From Unio delphinus (lineage: Eukaryota > Mollusca > Bivalvia > Unionida > Unionidae): a stretch of 64,000 nucleotides of DNA. Positions 45,966 through 54,721 of this stretch are shown one piece after another. Under the pieces are notes generated by a model. The model had not been told where the DNA came from, searched no databases, and worked only from the letters and a program-made list of their open reading frames with translations. The position numbers and the translations under genes are program-made. The stretch spans positions 16,554,001-16,618,000 of the forward strand of contig JAQISU010000179.1 of NCBI GenBank assembly GCA_029339505.1, given 5' to 3'. Each line of letters opens with the position of its first letter. The first letter of the stretch is position 1.

Positions 45966-46211
45966 AGCAGCAGAGAGGGTGAACAGACCACGTTTTCAAG
46001 CAAAAATAAGGCTTCCAGATCACGTTTTCGAACAAAATATGGCCTATAGATAACGTTTTCGAACAAAATATCAGGTTTCCAACAAATCTCATTTAACCAA
46101 AAAAAAAGTCTCCATTTTTGCAAAAACGGAGATTTTACGATTTTTTAATCAATTTTGCTCGCAACGATGTGGTCATCCACCCTCTCTGCTGCTAAAGTTT
46201 TCAGTTCTGGG
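45966..46211 (+). repeat. left terminal inverted repeat of copy B, 246 bp
   Basis: It is the inverse of 61255-61500 with one mismatch seen (GGGTG against GGGCG near the tip). The outer AGCAGCAGAGAGGGTG (45966-45981) recurs inverted at 46178-46193. Three ~30-bp tandem units with CGAAAACGT cores lie at about 45985-46085. It is a likely recognition zone for integrase or replication. Confidence 0.95.
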
Positions 46212-46253
46212 ATAACAAAAAATAATAAATGATTTGATCAAGTCTTTAGGATG

Positions 46254-46271
46254 AAAATCATTTATGATTTT
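46254..46271 (-). terminator. palindrome at the 3' end of the penton-like gene (copy B only)
   Basis: AAAATCATTTATGATTTT is a perfect inverted repeat that contains the stop codon of the penton-like gene. In copy A the equivalent place has no such unit, while both genes still end in the same residues (FVKS). The sequence thus looks inserted in B or lost in A. Confidence 0.55.
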
Positions 46272-47611
46272 ACAAACAGACTAATCGCTAACACCTCTTC
46301 TTGTAAATCAATCAGATTATTTGACTGGTCGGTGAGTTTGAAATTAATTCTGGTTAACGAATTATTATGGCATCGCATGTAGACAGGATTAATTGGGTTT
46401 TCAATAATCAGGAATCCTGGAGGAGCTGTTGGTGCAAATGAATAAAGAATATATCCCTGCTGAGCTTGATTTGATTGCTCTAGATTAATCTGATAGCTTC
46501 CTTCGATAACATCACATACTAAATTGAGCGCAATCACCGATGAAATATTCACGTTGAACGGAGCGATATGCCTACCGCCACCATCTGGATCATTATTATA
46601 TTTGAGGAGGACAGTTGAATCTGATTTTTGTAGCGCTTTGATATCGGTTTTAACAATTCTTGCTAATTCATCAGCGTTGTATTTCGGAAACTTGAAATTA
46701 CGCAGATTGTCTTCTGTGATATTGTAATCGGTTAGGAATCGTTGTTTATTGTCGCTGTTGTCATTAATTATTGTTTGAATAATTAGTTCATAGATATATT
46801 CCATGTCCGATATAAGTTGATTTATTATTTCAACGTGTTTTTGCGATCTTGTTTTCCGTAGTTGTTCTAGTTGTGTGTCATATAATTGTTTAATCTCATT
46901 AAAATAACCACGGACGTCAGTTAGCGTAAATGAAATAGTAACAGATGAGTCGGTTGTTCTTTTAATGATAAAATCCCATTGCAATGTGTCTTTGTTGGTG
47001 AATATAAATCTATCGGCGATTTTTCCTTTTCTTATATCAGATAAATCATCTCGATAACTGGGATTGATTTCATGATATGATTGTACATCCGTGGTTAAGT
47101 CGGTGGTGGATTTTTCCGGTGGTAATTCAGGCCATCCTAGTACGGTTCTAATAGAACTTTGATAGATATCTACGACGTATCCTTCTGTGCTTATCTCAAT
47201 TGCGGATGATAGTGTCGGCTCATGAACTGTTATAGCGATTTTTGATTCTTTTCCAGTAATCGATTTTATTCTACGCGCGAATTCATTATTGATTTGTTCT
47301 ATTTGGTATGACCCTGTTGGTATCGAAACGACGTTCCAGTCTGGGGTACCGTCGTCTTTATTCTTATTCGCAAACACCAGTGAATTATTCGGTTGTTGAC
47401 CACCAAATGATTTTGATCTGATATTAGGCCAACTGTGGTATACTCGTAATTTTGCTAGCGCTATCTCCTTCACTGGGACCGGAGAGGGGAAATTCACACT
47501 GAATTCTGGATTCGTTGATGTTATTGATATCATGCTTGTTTGTACTGGGTTCGTGTTCTCCACTATTCGTTGAAGTAATTCCTGCGGTGTTGTCATTGTT
47601 ATTATACTCAT
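46262..47611 (-). CDS. penton-like virion protein, 449 aa (copy B)
   Basis: Same length as the copy A protein (6981-8330) and differing at only about eight scattered residues by eye. It has the same NPEFSVNFPSP and IPTGSYQIEQINNE blocks. It is the outermost gene next to the left TIR. The start is ATG 47611, the downstream of two duplicated starts. The frame is intact. Confidence 0.75.
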   Translation of the reverse strand: MSIITMTTPQELLQRIVENTNPVQTSMISITSTNPEFSVNFPSPVPVKEIALAKLRVYHSWPNIRSKSFGGQQPNNSLVFANKNKDDGTPDWNVVSIPTGSYQIEQINNEFARRIKSITGKESKIAITVHEPTLSSAIEISTEGYVVDIYQSSIRTVLGWPELPPEKSTTDLTTDVQSYHEINPSYRDDLSDIRKGKIADRFIFTNKDTLQWDFIIKRTTDSSVTISFTLTDVRGYFNEIKQLYDTQLEQLRKTRSQKHVEIINQLISDMEYIYELIIQTIINDNSDNKQRFLTDYNITEDNLRNFKFPKYNADELARIVKTDIKALQKSDSTVLLKYNNDPDGGGRHIAPFNVNISSVIALNLVCDVIEGSYQINLEQSNQAQQGYILYSFAPTAPPGFLIIENPINPVYMRCHNNSLTRINFKLTDQSNNLIDLQEEVLAISLFVKS

Positions 47612-47667
47612 GATTTATTTCTAATTTTGGTATCGAGGAATCATAAATACTGACCATCACTGAGAAC

Positions 47668-48213
47668 TCACAATCTGGTAATGTTGATATTATTGAGATC
47701 ATTTTGTTTTTTGGGTTCGTGTTTTCTGATCCCATCGGTGTTGTCATTGTTATTATATTCATGTTGTCGCTCTAATTTCGATATCGCGGAATCAAAAATA
47801 CTGACCATCGCTGAGAATTCACTATCTGATATAATTGTATTATCGAGTGACGACGATATCATCAGGGATAACTGCGAATATGCGGTTGATGCAATATGAA
47901 ATTGAATTAAGTAATTCTGCAGTTTACTCTGGCTGCATGATGATATCTTTTTTGCTATCCCGGTTGATATACCCCCGATTGTAGCCACCGCAGAAATGCA
48001 AATTGGAACTACGACCTGGGCAATCATTGTAACCGATGCAAGTATTATTCCGGCGCCAGCGAGAACGCTTGACACCGAGTACATAGTAATATCAATTGCG
48101 GTGATTCTTCGTCGGTATTTTTTTATTTTTATTTGATACTCCTCGGCGAGGGTTTTGAGTCTAGTTTGAAATTCTCTGACCTGATCATAGCGACATTGCG
48201 TTGATGAAATCAT
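47668..48213 (-). CDS. small membrane protein, 181 aa (copy B)
   Basis: Counterpart of 6379-6924. It has two adjacent hydrophobic segments around residues 42-85 and a polar Asn-rich tail. Its 3' end overlaps the duplicated start module of the penton-like gene. Role unknown. Confidence 0.6.
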   Translation of the reverse strand: MISSTQCRYDQVREFQTRLKTLAEEYQIKIKKYRRRITAIDITMYSVSSVLAGAGIILASVTMIAQVVVPICISAVATIGGISTGIAKKISSCSQSKLQNYLIQFHIASTAYSQLSLMISSSLDNTIISDSEFSAMVSIFDSAISKLERQHEYNNNDNTDGIRKHEPKKQNDLNNINITRL

Positions 48214-48223
48214 TGTTATTTTA

Positions 48224-48239
48224 AAAACACTAGTGTTTT
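48224..48239. repeat. palindrome AAAACACTAGTGTTTT
   Basis: It occupies the place of AAAACGCTAGCGTTTT in copy A (6353-6368). Both CpG dinucleotides are changed, one to CA and the other to TG, so the palindrome is kept. Confidence 0.65.
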
Positions 48240-48242
48240 CAA

Positions 48243-49601
48243 TTAATTACCATCTTCCGGGGAGTAGATCAGGGGGTAGTTTACTTCACCTACGAATTCT
48301 AAACACCAGGCTATAAGTTTTCTAACGGTGTTATCAACCGCGACAATCTCAAATTCTTCTTCTCCCCCCGCGATAATTACTGTCGCGGTGCCACCAAAGT
48401 AGGTTTTACCTTTCACGATGATATCAAATTGCTTGTTAGAGATTAACGTCATCCTGTAGATACCATGGGGCCACTCCCCGATATTGACTTTCAATTTAGC
48501 ATTAGAGTCTTTTATCCAATCAAAGGTCCCATGCTTTACCCTTTCAGATTTTTCTTTTAGTTTAATAATATCGTCAATGACGTCGAGATAGGTTTTTTTG
48601 ATTTCGGTATCTTTCATTATCGTTCCATTCCGGCGTTTAAAAAATGAAACCAAAAGGAGGCTGAATCCAAAACCTTTTTCGGTACTATAATTCCTGTCGA
48701 GTTCAGAATATGTCGTAGTGATATTGTAACTTTTAGAACCCTCAAAGAACTTATTAACCATTTCATTTGTGAGCTTTTGTTCGTCAATAGCTTTTTTAAC
48801 TTCAGCGAGGGTTGGACCTGTCAACGATGTGGTTTCAGAACCAGGTGTTCTCCCCAAAAATCTATCCACGATGGTATTAAGTGTTGTTTGTCTCACCATA
48901 AACATATTAATATCTTTGAGAGTTACGGTAGATGTAGCCGGGATACCAAAGAAATTATTAGCGATGTAGGCATTGTGAGTGTGCTTGCCGATAAACTCAC
49001 TGATTTCAGCGAGAGTCATTCCTGCCACAAGCGGGGTTTCAAAAAACTTAACAATGACGTCGTTAGTGGGTTTTTGATCTTCTATTAGTTTAGAAATCTC
49101 GAGATAATTTGCCTTGATTTCATTTTCATTCATCATCCTTCCCGCGTCCTTGTTAAAAAAGAATAGCGATAGATAGTTTTTAATTTCAGCGAGAGTCATG
49201 CCAACCACAAGCGGGGTTCCAAAGAATTTATGTACGACATTTTTGCGAAAACTATTATAACCTCGTATAAGATCATTCAGCTCACGTTCGTTGGTAGCAA
49301 TCGCGTCGGTGATCGTAGACACAAGTGCGCCTGGTTTAAGTCGTCCGTCGTTGGAATACAGCGCAATAGAGTTTTCAGCGGCGTCGCGCTGCCGTATCAA
49401 AATGTCATTCAATGACACATCACTGGATTTCAATTTACCCTGTTTGTCTTGAAATACAACTATTTTATTTGGATCAACATTTGTTAAGTTCAACGTCTCA
49501 GCGATTTCATCTTCAATTATTTTTTTTACATCCTTGACAGAATCAGGTGGTGCAGTGCCATCGGGTTTGGGTTTCAAAGATCTCCCCCAAATATCAATCA
49601 T
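48243..49601 (-). CDS. repetitive fibre-like protein, 452 aa (copy B)
   Basis: The N-terminal ~280 residues closely follow the copy A protein, with the same KFFGTPLVVGMTLAEI-type repeats. From about residue 290 the sequence diverges, one repeat is missing, and the C-terminal domain after GTFDWIK is largely unrelated to that of copy A and shorter. This pattern suits exchange of a receptor-binding tip, but the function is inferred. The frame is intact and starts at the conserved MIDIWGRSLKP. Confidence 0.65.
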   Translation of the reverse strand: MIDIWGRSLKPKPDGTAPPDSVKDVKKIIEDEIAETLNLTNVDPNKIVVFQDKQGKLKSSDVSLNDILIRQRDAAENSIALYSNDGRLKPGALVSTITDAIATNERELNDLIRGYNSFRKNVVHKFFGTPLVVGMTLAEIKNYLSLFFFNKDAGRMMNENEIKANYLEISKLIEDQKPTNDVIVKFFETPLVAGMTLAEISEFIGKHTHNAYIANNFFGIPATSTVTLKDINMFMVRQTTLNTIVDRFLGRTPGSETTSLTGPTLAEVKKAIDEQKLTNEMVNKFFEGSKSYNITTTYSELDRNYSTEKGFGFSLLLVSFFKRRNGTIMKDTEIKKTYLDVIDDIIKLKEKSERVKHGTFDWIKDSNAKLKVNIGEWPHGIYRMTLISNKQFDIIVKGKTYFGGTATVIIAGGEEEFEIVAVDNTVRKLIAWCLEFVGEVNYPLIYSPEDGN

Positions 49602-49625
49602 GTTATTGTAAAACTCTTTCTCTCT

Positions 49626-50055
49626 CTAAAATCGTTTCGATTTCCAGCGATTACTAGTGTATTCATTAACGACAACATGTGGTGGTTTTCCGCTTGGGTT
49701 ACTCAAGGAGTTAGAAATAGCGTTAAGGACATTTAATACTTCGCTGCCACATATTGGTGGGTCAATCATCGTTTGTGTTGGTAGCGTAGAATACCAAGTC
49801 TTCATTGGAAGGGTTTTTATATACCGCATAAACTCTTTTGGTGGGGCTAATCCATATGAATCAAAATAGACAATCCCACGTGGATCAATAGCGTATGCAA
49901 CCCAGTGAGTACCAGGTCCGGTGCTGTTATCTAAATTAATGATTCCGGTTTCAACGCTGTTTGGTTGATGTGGTAATTGATCTTTCATAAAGACACCTCT
50001 AAAGTTTTTAATCGCTAGTTTTTTTAGCAGCATCCATTAAATCAAAATTGGACAT
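49626..50055 (-). pseudogene. adenain-like protease, frameshifted (copy B)
   Basis: The start codon matching copy A is at 50055, but a run of seven A (plus-strand T at 50019-50025) has one base more than copy A, so the frame ends a few codons later. The remaining frame (50033-49626) still carries the His, Asp, Gln and Cys site (GTHWVAYAID, VYFDSYG, PPICGSEVL). Either the gene is dead or the assembly has a homopolymer error. The C-terminus is shorter than in copy A and lies over an AAATCG/CGATTT hairpin. Confidence 0.8.
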
Positions 50056-50093
50056 GGGAACCATCGAAGATTTGGAAACCATAGGTTCCTCAA

Positions 50094-50557
50094 TTAATAA
50101 ATCGTTCCTGGTAGTCTTAGACCCTTTCCGCTGTACCACGAATACGGGGTTCCTGGTAGTCTTAGACCCTTTCCCTTTTTTTATATCCTTTCCCAGTTGC
50201 CTTCTTTAGTGCCATTCCTGCTGCAGTACCAACGGCTCCTAACGCCGCTGCTTTAGCCACCGCTGGGGCAGCCGCTGCAATCAATGCTGGAATCGCAGCT
50301 AACAACGGAAATATACCGCCTGTTTTAATCATATTTTTGATAGCAGCCGCAGAAAGAGTAATCTGAACACCTTTTTTGGCTGCAAGTGCATCATTGAAAT
50401 GTTTTATTTGACGAGTTGTCAGCGATAGTTTATTTGCACCACCAGTCATTTGGTTGGGTTTCAACGTGATTGTGGTTCCACATTTTTTAGCTGATTCCGA
50501 TTGCAATTTTTTTAATTGACCAGGTGTCAAAGACACATTGATATGACTATACGACAT
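50094..50557 (-). pseudogene. pX-like minor virion protein, frameshifted tail (copy B)
   Basis: Starts at ATG 50557. The first ~125 residues match copy A. A run of seven A (plus-strand T at 50165-50172), one base short of copy A, then shifts the frame so the product ends at 50162. The GLRLPGT repeat tail is still encoded out of frame to 50094 with fewer repeats than in A. Confidence 0.7.
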
Positions 50558-50595
50558 TATACAATAACAGATTAATTCTAAATAGAGGATTTCAA

Positions 50596-51999
50596 TCAAA
50601 GATTTTCCACTGGCGCATCTACCACTCTCATTCTTCCTCCAACACCTTCGAGTAGCATTGATTTGTCGCTAAGAATGACAGCAACCGCTCTATAATTATC
50701 AATAGCATCAGGCTTGGTTACATTAGCTCTAAAGTGTATATCAACGACGGATTGTCTTGTTAAATCAAGATGTTCCAGCGAAAAGTAATAGATCGGATAC
50801 AGATTCTTAAAATCTAATTGTGATATTTGTAGACCAGTATCGACATTTTGATCACGTGCCATGAACGACAACAATCTATGATACACGCGTGCAATATGAT
50901 TTTCTGTGTAATCAAGTTGCACATCTTCGGATGGTTCCTGCTGGCCATTTATTCTCAGTGAGACGTCTTTCACACCTAACTGATCAAATATCATATGACT
51001 GAAACGTTGATCGCCAACTCGTGTGTTATCCTGTAGCGCTACAAATATATGACGTGGAGCTGAAACACCTTGTTTTGATGCTAGATTCCACGTGAATAAC
51101 CCGTTGAGATTTGATTGTTTAACATCTGTACTCACGGTTAACCAACTCAACAACGATTTTCCTCCTTGGTCCATAAATGATAGTAATCGTTCTTCTGCGG
51201 TGATTGCTGGAGTCAACATTGGCATCCACAATGATATTTTTGTTAAAATAACTTTACCGGCATCAGCATTGGGATTTGCATTGTCTGCTGGAATCCTCCA
51301 AATTGCGTCATTATCATCACCCTTTCGTACAAGCGCTACTGTATGCTTCGCCCCGTAGATAACTTTTCGGACGTTTCTACAGAATCCAAATATGTGATGT
51401 AGTGGAATCGCGCATGAAAATGATTTACGAGCCCCTTGCAACATTGAAATACGTGTTGCGGCTCCTAGATTGAAATTAACGTCGTTGTTTATAACTACAG
51501 CCTCGACATCAGCATTATCATTAGCAGCACTGGCTTTTTTTGGTCGTCTTACAACAAATTGAATTCCTCCAGCTGTATTTTTAATATCCTTTGCAAACAT
51601 CATAGAAGGTCCTGCTGATCTTGTATAATCATCAGAATATCTCGCTAACCCGATTATTGTTGTAGCCACATCAACATCGCGATCTATCGACTCGATTTCT
51701 TTTCCATCAATGAGGTATCTTGCACTCTCAAATAACGCCATAATACCATTATTGACAAAACCGACTTGAGTACCAGCTGGATATGATGCTCCAGCAGCTG
51801 TTACAAGTTTTCCTTCTACTTCGAAAAACGCTTCACAAGGCAAAAAATATTTACTGGTATCATGAACTTGAAGTTCAATTCGCGATCGACTATTTGCGTC
51901 TATTGCATGATAGGCGTAATATTGATAATCGCGTACAGAATCATCCTTGCAAACTGGGGCGTCTATATCAAACGCCGGATCATGTGATTTTTTGAACAT
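50596..51999 (-). CDS. major capsid protein, Polinton type, 467 aa (copy B)
   Basis: Counterpart of 2302-3705, with the same start, the same length, and the conserved RYLIDGKEIESIDRD and LLEGVGGRMRVVDAP blocks. Differences from copy A cluster at residues about 140-205 and 235-250 and near 65-75. The gene is intact. Expected to build the capsid as a trimeric double jelly-roll (family knowledge). Confidence 0.85.
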   Translation of the reverse strand: MFKKSHDPAFDIDAPVCKDDSVRDYQYYAYHAIDANSRSRIELQVHDTSKYFLPCEAFFEVEGKLVTAAGASYPAGTQVGFVNNGIMALFESARYLIDGKEIESIDRDVDVATTIIGLARYSDDYTRSAGPSMMFAKDIKNTAGGIQFVVRRPKKASAANDNADVEAVVINNDVNFNLGAATRISMLQGARKSFSCAIPLHHIFGFCRNVRKVIYGAKHTVALVRKGDDNDAIWRIPADNANPNADAGKVILTKISLWMPMLTPAITAEERLLSFMDQGGKSLLSWLTVSTDVKQSNLNGLFTWNLASKQGVSAPRHIFVALQDNTRVGDQRFSHMIFDQLGVKDVSLRINGQQEPSEDVQLDYTENHIARVYHRLLSFMARDQNVDTGLQISQLDFKNLYPIYYFSLEHLDLTRQSVVDIHFRANVTKPDAIDNYRAVAVILSDKSMLLEGVGGRMRVVDAPVENL

Positions 52000-52045
52000 T
52001 TTATTCTATTTATCAGAGTCTAAATCGTGAAATCATAAACGATTT

Positions 52046-52471
52046 TCATCGACGTAGTTTTTTAAAGCCGCTTCCTGCTATCATATTTGCGTCGGGGGTT
52101 AAAGCCATCGACGCTAGTTTTTCGTCTACTGCGTTATTTATAATTTTACTAACCCTCGCAGGCATTTCTGCTGTAGATGGCAATGGTACCGGTTTCTTTT
52201 TTCGTCTCACTAATGATGTTATTTTATTCTTCGCGGCTGAAAACGCTTTTCCAGCAAGATCTCCAACAGCACTAATACCCTTATCACGAATAACATCAAT
52301 TGCTTTCATCGATAACTGTTTAGCTAACGGCATCACTTTTGGAGCCATTCTTGCAAATAACCCCGCAATGGTATTACCTAAACCATCACCATAGTATGCT
52401 CTATAAACTGGAAACCGTGAATTAACTACATAGACGGGGGTTGGTTTATCATGATTGTAGTGTATGATCAT
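52046..52471 (-). CDS. pVI-like minor virion protein, 141 aa (copy B)
   Basis: Counterpart of 1809-2255, with GDGLGNTIAGLF, the amphipathic Ala/Lys stretch and the GSGFKKLRR end. It is shorter by a few residues around the basic patch and near the C-terminus. Intact. Confidence 0.65.
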   Translation of the reverse strand: MIIHYNHDKPTPVYVVNSRFPVYRAYYGDGLGNTIAGLFARMAPKVMPLAKQLSMKAIDVIRDKGISAVGDLAGKAFSAAKNKITSLVRRKKKPVPLPSTAEMPARVSKIINNAVDEKLASMALTPDANMIAGSGFKKLRR

Positions 52472-52502
52472 TATTTGAAATCAGAAACCATTTTTCAATT
52501 GG

Positions 52503-52516
52503 AAACGCTAGCGTTT
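52503..52516. repeat. palindrome AAACGCTAGCGTTT (copy B)
   Basis: Equivalent to 1764-1777 in copy A, between the 329-aa-type and pVI-like genes; here both CpGs are kept. Confidence 0.6.
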
Positions 52517-52520
52517 TTAT

Positions 52521-53489
52521 TTAATCACTGTGATAATCCTCTACTAACTCGCCAATGAAATCTCGATATGTGCTGATATCTATGATACCGCCTTGAAATA
52601 AACGTCTACAGATATCAGATGCTTCATTAATTATTTCCGGTGAGTTGTTTCCAGCTCGGAAACCTCCTATAAGAACTTCTAATCGTGATATATCACTGAG
52701 AACACTACCAGGACAGAAACTCTTTGAGTTTCCAACACTAGTGTTTTGCAATCCACTTCCGCTATAACCAGCTGCTTCATCTATTTCGTCTAAATCGGCT
52801 TTTTGTAAATAATCAAGAATATCATCATCAGGTGGTAGTTGTTGTTGTTTTTTAGGCGAGTAGACTACTTTCTTTGTAGGTTGCTGTCGCTTTCCTCGCA
52901 ATTTTCACGGTTTTTTTTGTTGTTTAAACTCTTCATATTTTTCATACACTATATCCACCGCATTTCTATATTGAATATATGATGCACTATTCTTCTTAAT
53001 TCTACCTGTTTTTTCAGTTTTGATTTTGTAGAATATATCAGCCCAATGATCTAAATTTCTAACAAACTTATGATATTCTGGTTTCAACATATCTTTCCTG
53101 TTTTCATAATTCGTAACAACAAGCTCAGGAATTCCTGTTGGATCAGTCTTATTAATTTTTGCTAACCCCGCCTCGTTAAATATCACGCGTAAATCATCTA
53201 CTATTTCTTTTGATTCCATTTGTTTTGTTTGTTCAGTTTTCGCTATTTTTTCGAGTTCACCGATAACAGATTTCCCCGTCTCGGGAACATCTCCCAGTAT
53301 AGCACGCTCTATCCCTTTCGTTGCTGTGGTTACTGGTTTAAACAATTCTTCAGATCCCACAGCAAAATCAGTTTGTAAACTCTGTCGTTGTTGCAGTTTA
53401 TTTCTTACAGAGTCGCGAATTGGTATAAATTTCTTGATTGCATCAAGTCGTTCACGAGCCAATCGGGTCGTTAATGCTTCATTGACCAT
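52521..53489 (-). pseudogene. homologue of the 329-aa protein with an in-frame TGA (copy B)
   Basis: ATG at 53489 (MVNEAL). A TGA at 52905-52907 interrupts the frame; the next codons continue in the same frame to the normal C-terminus at 52521. Copy A has CCA at this codon, and a CpG transition from CGA would explain the stop. At 52734-52745 AACACTAGTGTT, a palindrome, encodes four residues that replace eight in copy A. The middle region (around residues 100-180) is also quite diverged. Confidence 0.75.
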
Positions 53490-53516
53490 TATTTGAAATC
53501 GTAAACAATTTTTCAA

Positions 53517-53814
53517 TTGTAAAACAATTTTCAGTTAATTCAACACTTCGGATGATTTTTAACACCAGTGATGGAATCACCGTAGAAGCATTTTAACGGC
53601 GTTATCATTCATGAGGGAAGTCACATAATTGTATATAAAATAATTAATACTGTGACTTCCCTCACTTTTCTATTGATCAATCTGACATATCATATCGAGA
53701 AAACCATCCATTAACGGCCTATCGATTTGACATTTTCAATCAAAAAATGCTAAAAAAATGAAAATCTCTCTGAGGGTCGGTCACGGACAAAATCTCTTTG
53801 AAGATCGGTCACGG
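53517..53814. promoter_or_regulatory. intergenic region with dyad and 30-bp tandem repeat (copy B)
   Basis: TGAGGGAAGTCACA (53612-53625) is perfectly inverted at 53651-53664 around a 25-base AT-rich spacer that includes TATATA. The layout and spacer match 603-654 of copy A, but not the arm sequence. Two ~30-bp units containing AATCTCT...GTCGGTCACGG lie at about 53760-53815, next to the end of the 133-aa gene; copy A has one. It is the likely control region of the structural block (inferred). Confidence 0.6.
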
Positions 53815-54216
53815 TCAAAATTGTTCATTTTCTTGAATTAACGCCCGTAGGTTTCTAACTTTAGAATTAACCTCCTTTTTCAATTCGTATTCGTACCCCA
53901 ATTCTTTTCGTATTCGTTCTACGATGGTATACAACGGAGCGAACACACTTACGTCACTGGAAAATGCGAGAGAGTCCCGAATAGAATTCTGAATTCTTTT
54001 GATGAGCGCATACTTCTTTGGTAGCATATACTTGTTAGTGCTAACTCCGTATTCTATATCCTGAAAATCAGACATGATTTGATCAGGATTTAACCCATCT
54101 GATAGTTCAATATCCCAACTTTTCAATTTTGAAATCTCGGATATGATGCTATTCATGTTTTCAGAATTCATTATTCTATAATAATGATATATTTCTAAAT
54201 GAAAAATATGACGCAT
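53815..54216 (-). CDS. conserved Polinton protein of unknown function, 133 aa (copy B)
   Basis: Same length as 63-464 and differing at a few residues. No family is recognised. Its start overlaps the stop of the HNH gene (TAATG). Confidence 0.65.
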   Translation of the reverse strand: MRHIFHLEIYHYYRIMNSENMNSIISEISKLKSWDIELSDGLNPDQIMSDFQDIEYGVSTNKYMLPKKYALIKRIQNSIRDSLAFSSDVSVFAPLYTIVERIRKELGYEYELKKEVNSKVRNLRALIQENEQF

Positions 54217-54707
54217 TAGACATAACTAAATTTAATTTTTTGTCCGCGATTTTTTGAAAACGAAGATCGATAAACCCCCTCTGCAACATATCGTACTGAG
54301 GCTCTACAAATATCGAAGTGCCTACCGGCTTCATATAATGATTGAAATATTTTTTCTTCGTTAGTTATTGTATTCAAAGATTTTACGGGTCTCGCTTTAT
54401 TTGAACAAGTGCCAGTCTCTCCTCTTTTCAAATTCTCACTTTGTGTGATAGCTTGCAGATTTGATAAAGAATTGTTTTTCGGATTAGAATCCTTGTGATC
54501 AATGACAGAATCATCCTCGATCAATCCATGGAAACACTCGTACACGAAACGATGGCAGTAATATGTTTTCTTTCCAGCACCAAACATCAAATACCCTTGA
54601 TTATTCACAGAACCAACTGGTTTCTTCAGTCTGCGGTTTCTTACAACACCATCACTGGATGCTTCATAATTTGTGATCACAGGGTGTTGTCTGAATTCTT
54701 GGTTCAT
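54216..54707 (-). CDS. HNH homing-type endonuclease with NUMOD motifs, 163 aa (copy B)
   Basis: The N-terminal NUMOD4-like part (YEASSDGVVRNRRLKKPVGS) leads to an HNH_3 core (CHRFVYECFHG, VIDHKDSNPKNNSLSNLQ), and a NUMOD1-like DNA-binding tail follows (KSLNTITNEEKIF, EAGRHFDICRASVRYV). Such free-standing genes are selfish nucleases of phages, organelles and large DNA viruses; some act in DNA processing. The frame is intact. Its counterpart in copy A shows a premature stop near the 3' end. Confidence 0.85.
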   Translation of the reverse strand: MNQEFRQHPVITNYEASSDGVVRNRRLKKPVGSVNNQGYLMFGAGKKTYYCHRFVYECFHGLIEDDSVIDHKDSNPKNNSLSNLQAITQSENLKRGETGTCSNKARPVKSLNTITNEEKIFQSLYEAGRHFDICRASVRYVAEGVYRSSFSKNRGQKIKFSYV

Positions 54708-54721
54708 TCGTATACATAATA

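Noticed and set aside
46254..46271. Bacterial rho-independent terminator
   Set aside because: It is a hairpin with T-rich flanks, but the host is an animal and the element is a eukaryotic DNA virus. Interpreted only as a palindromic 3'-end unit.
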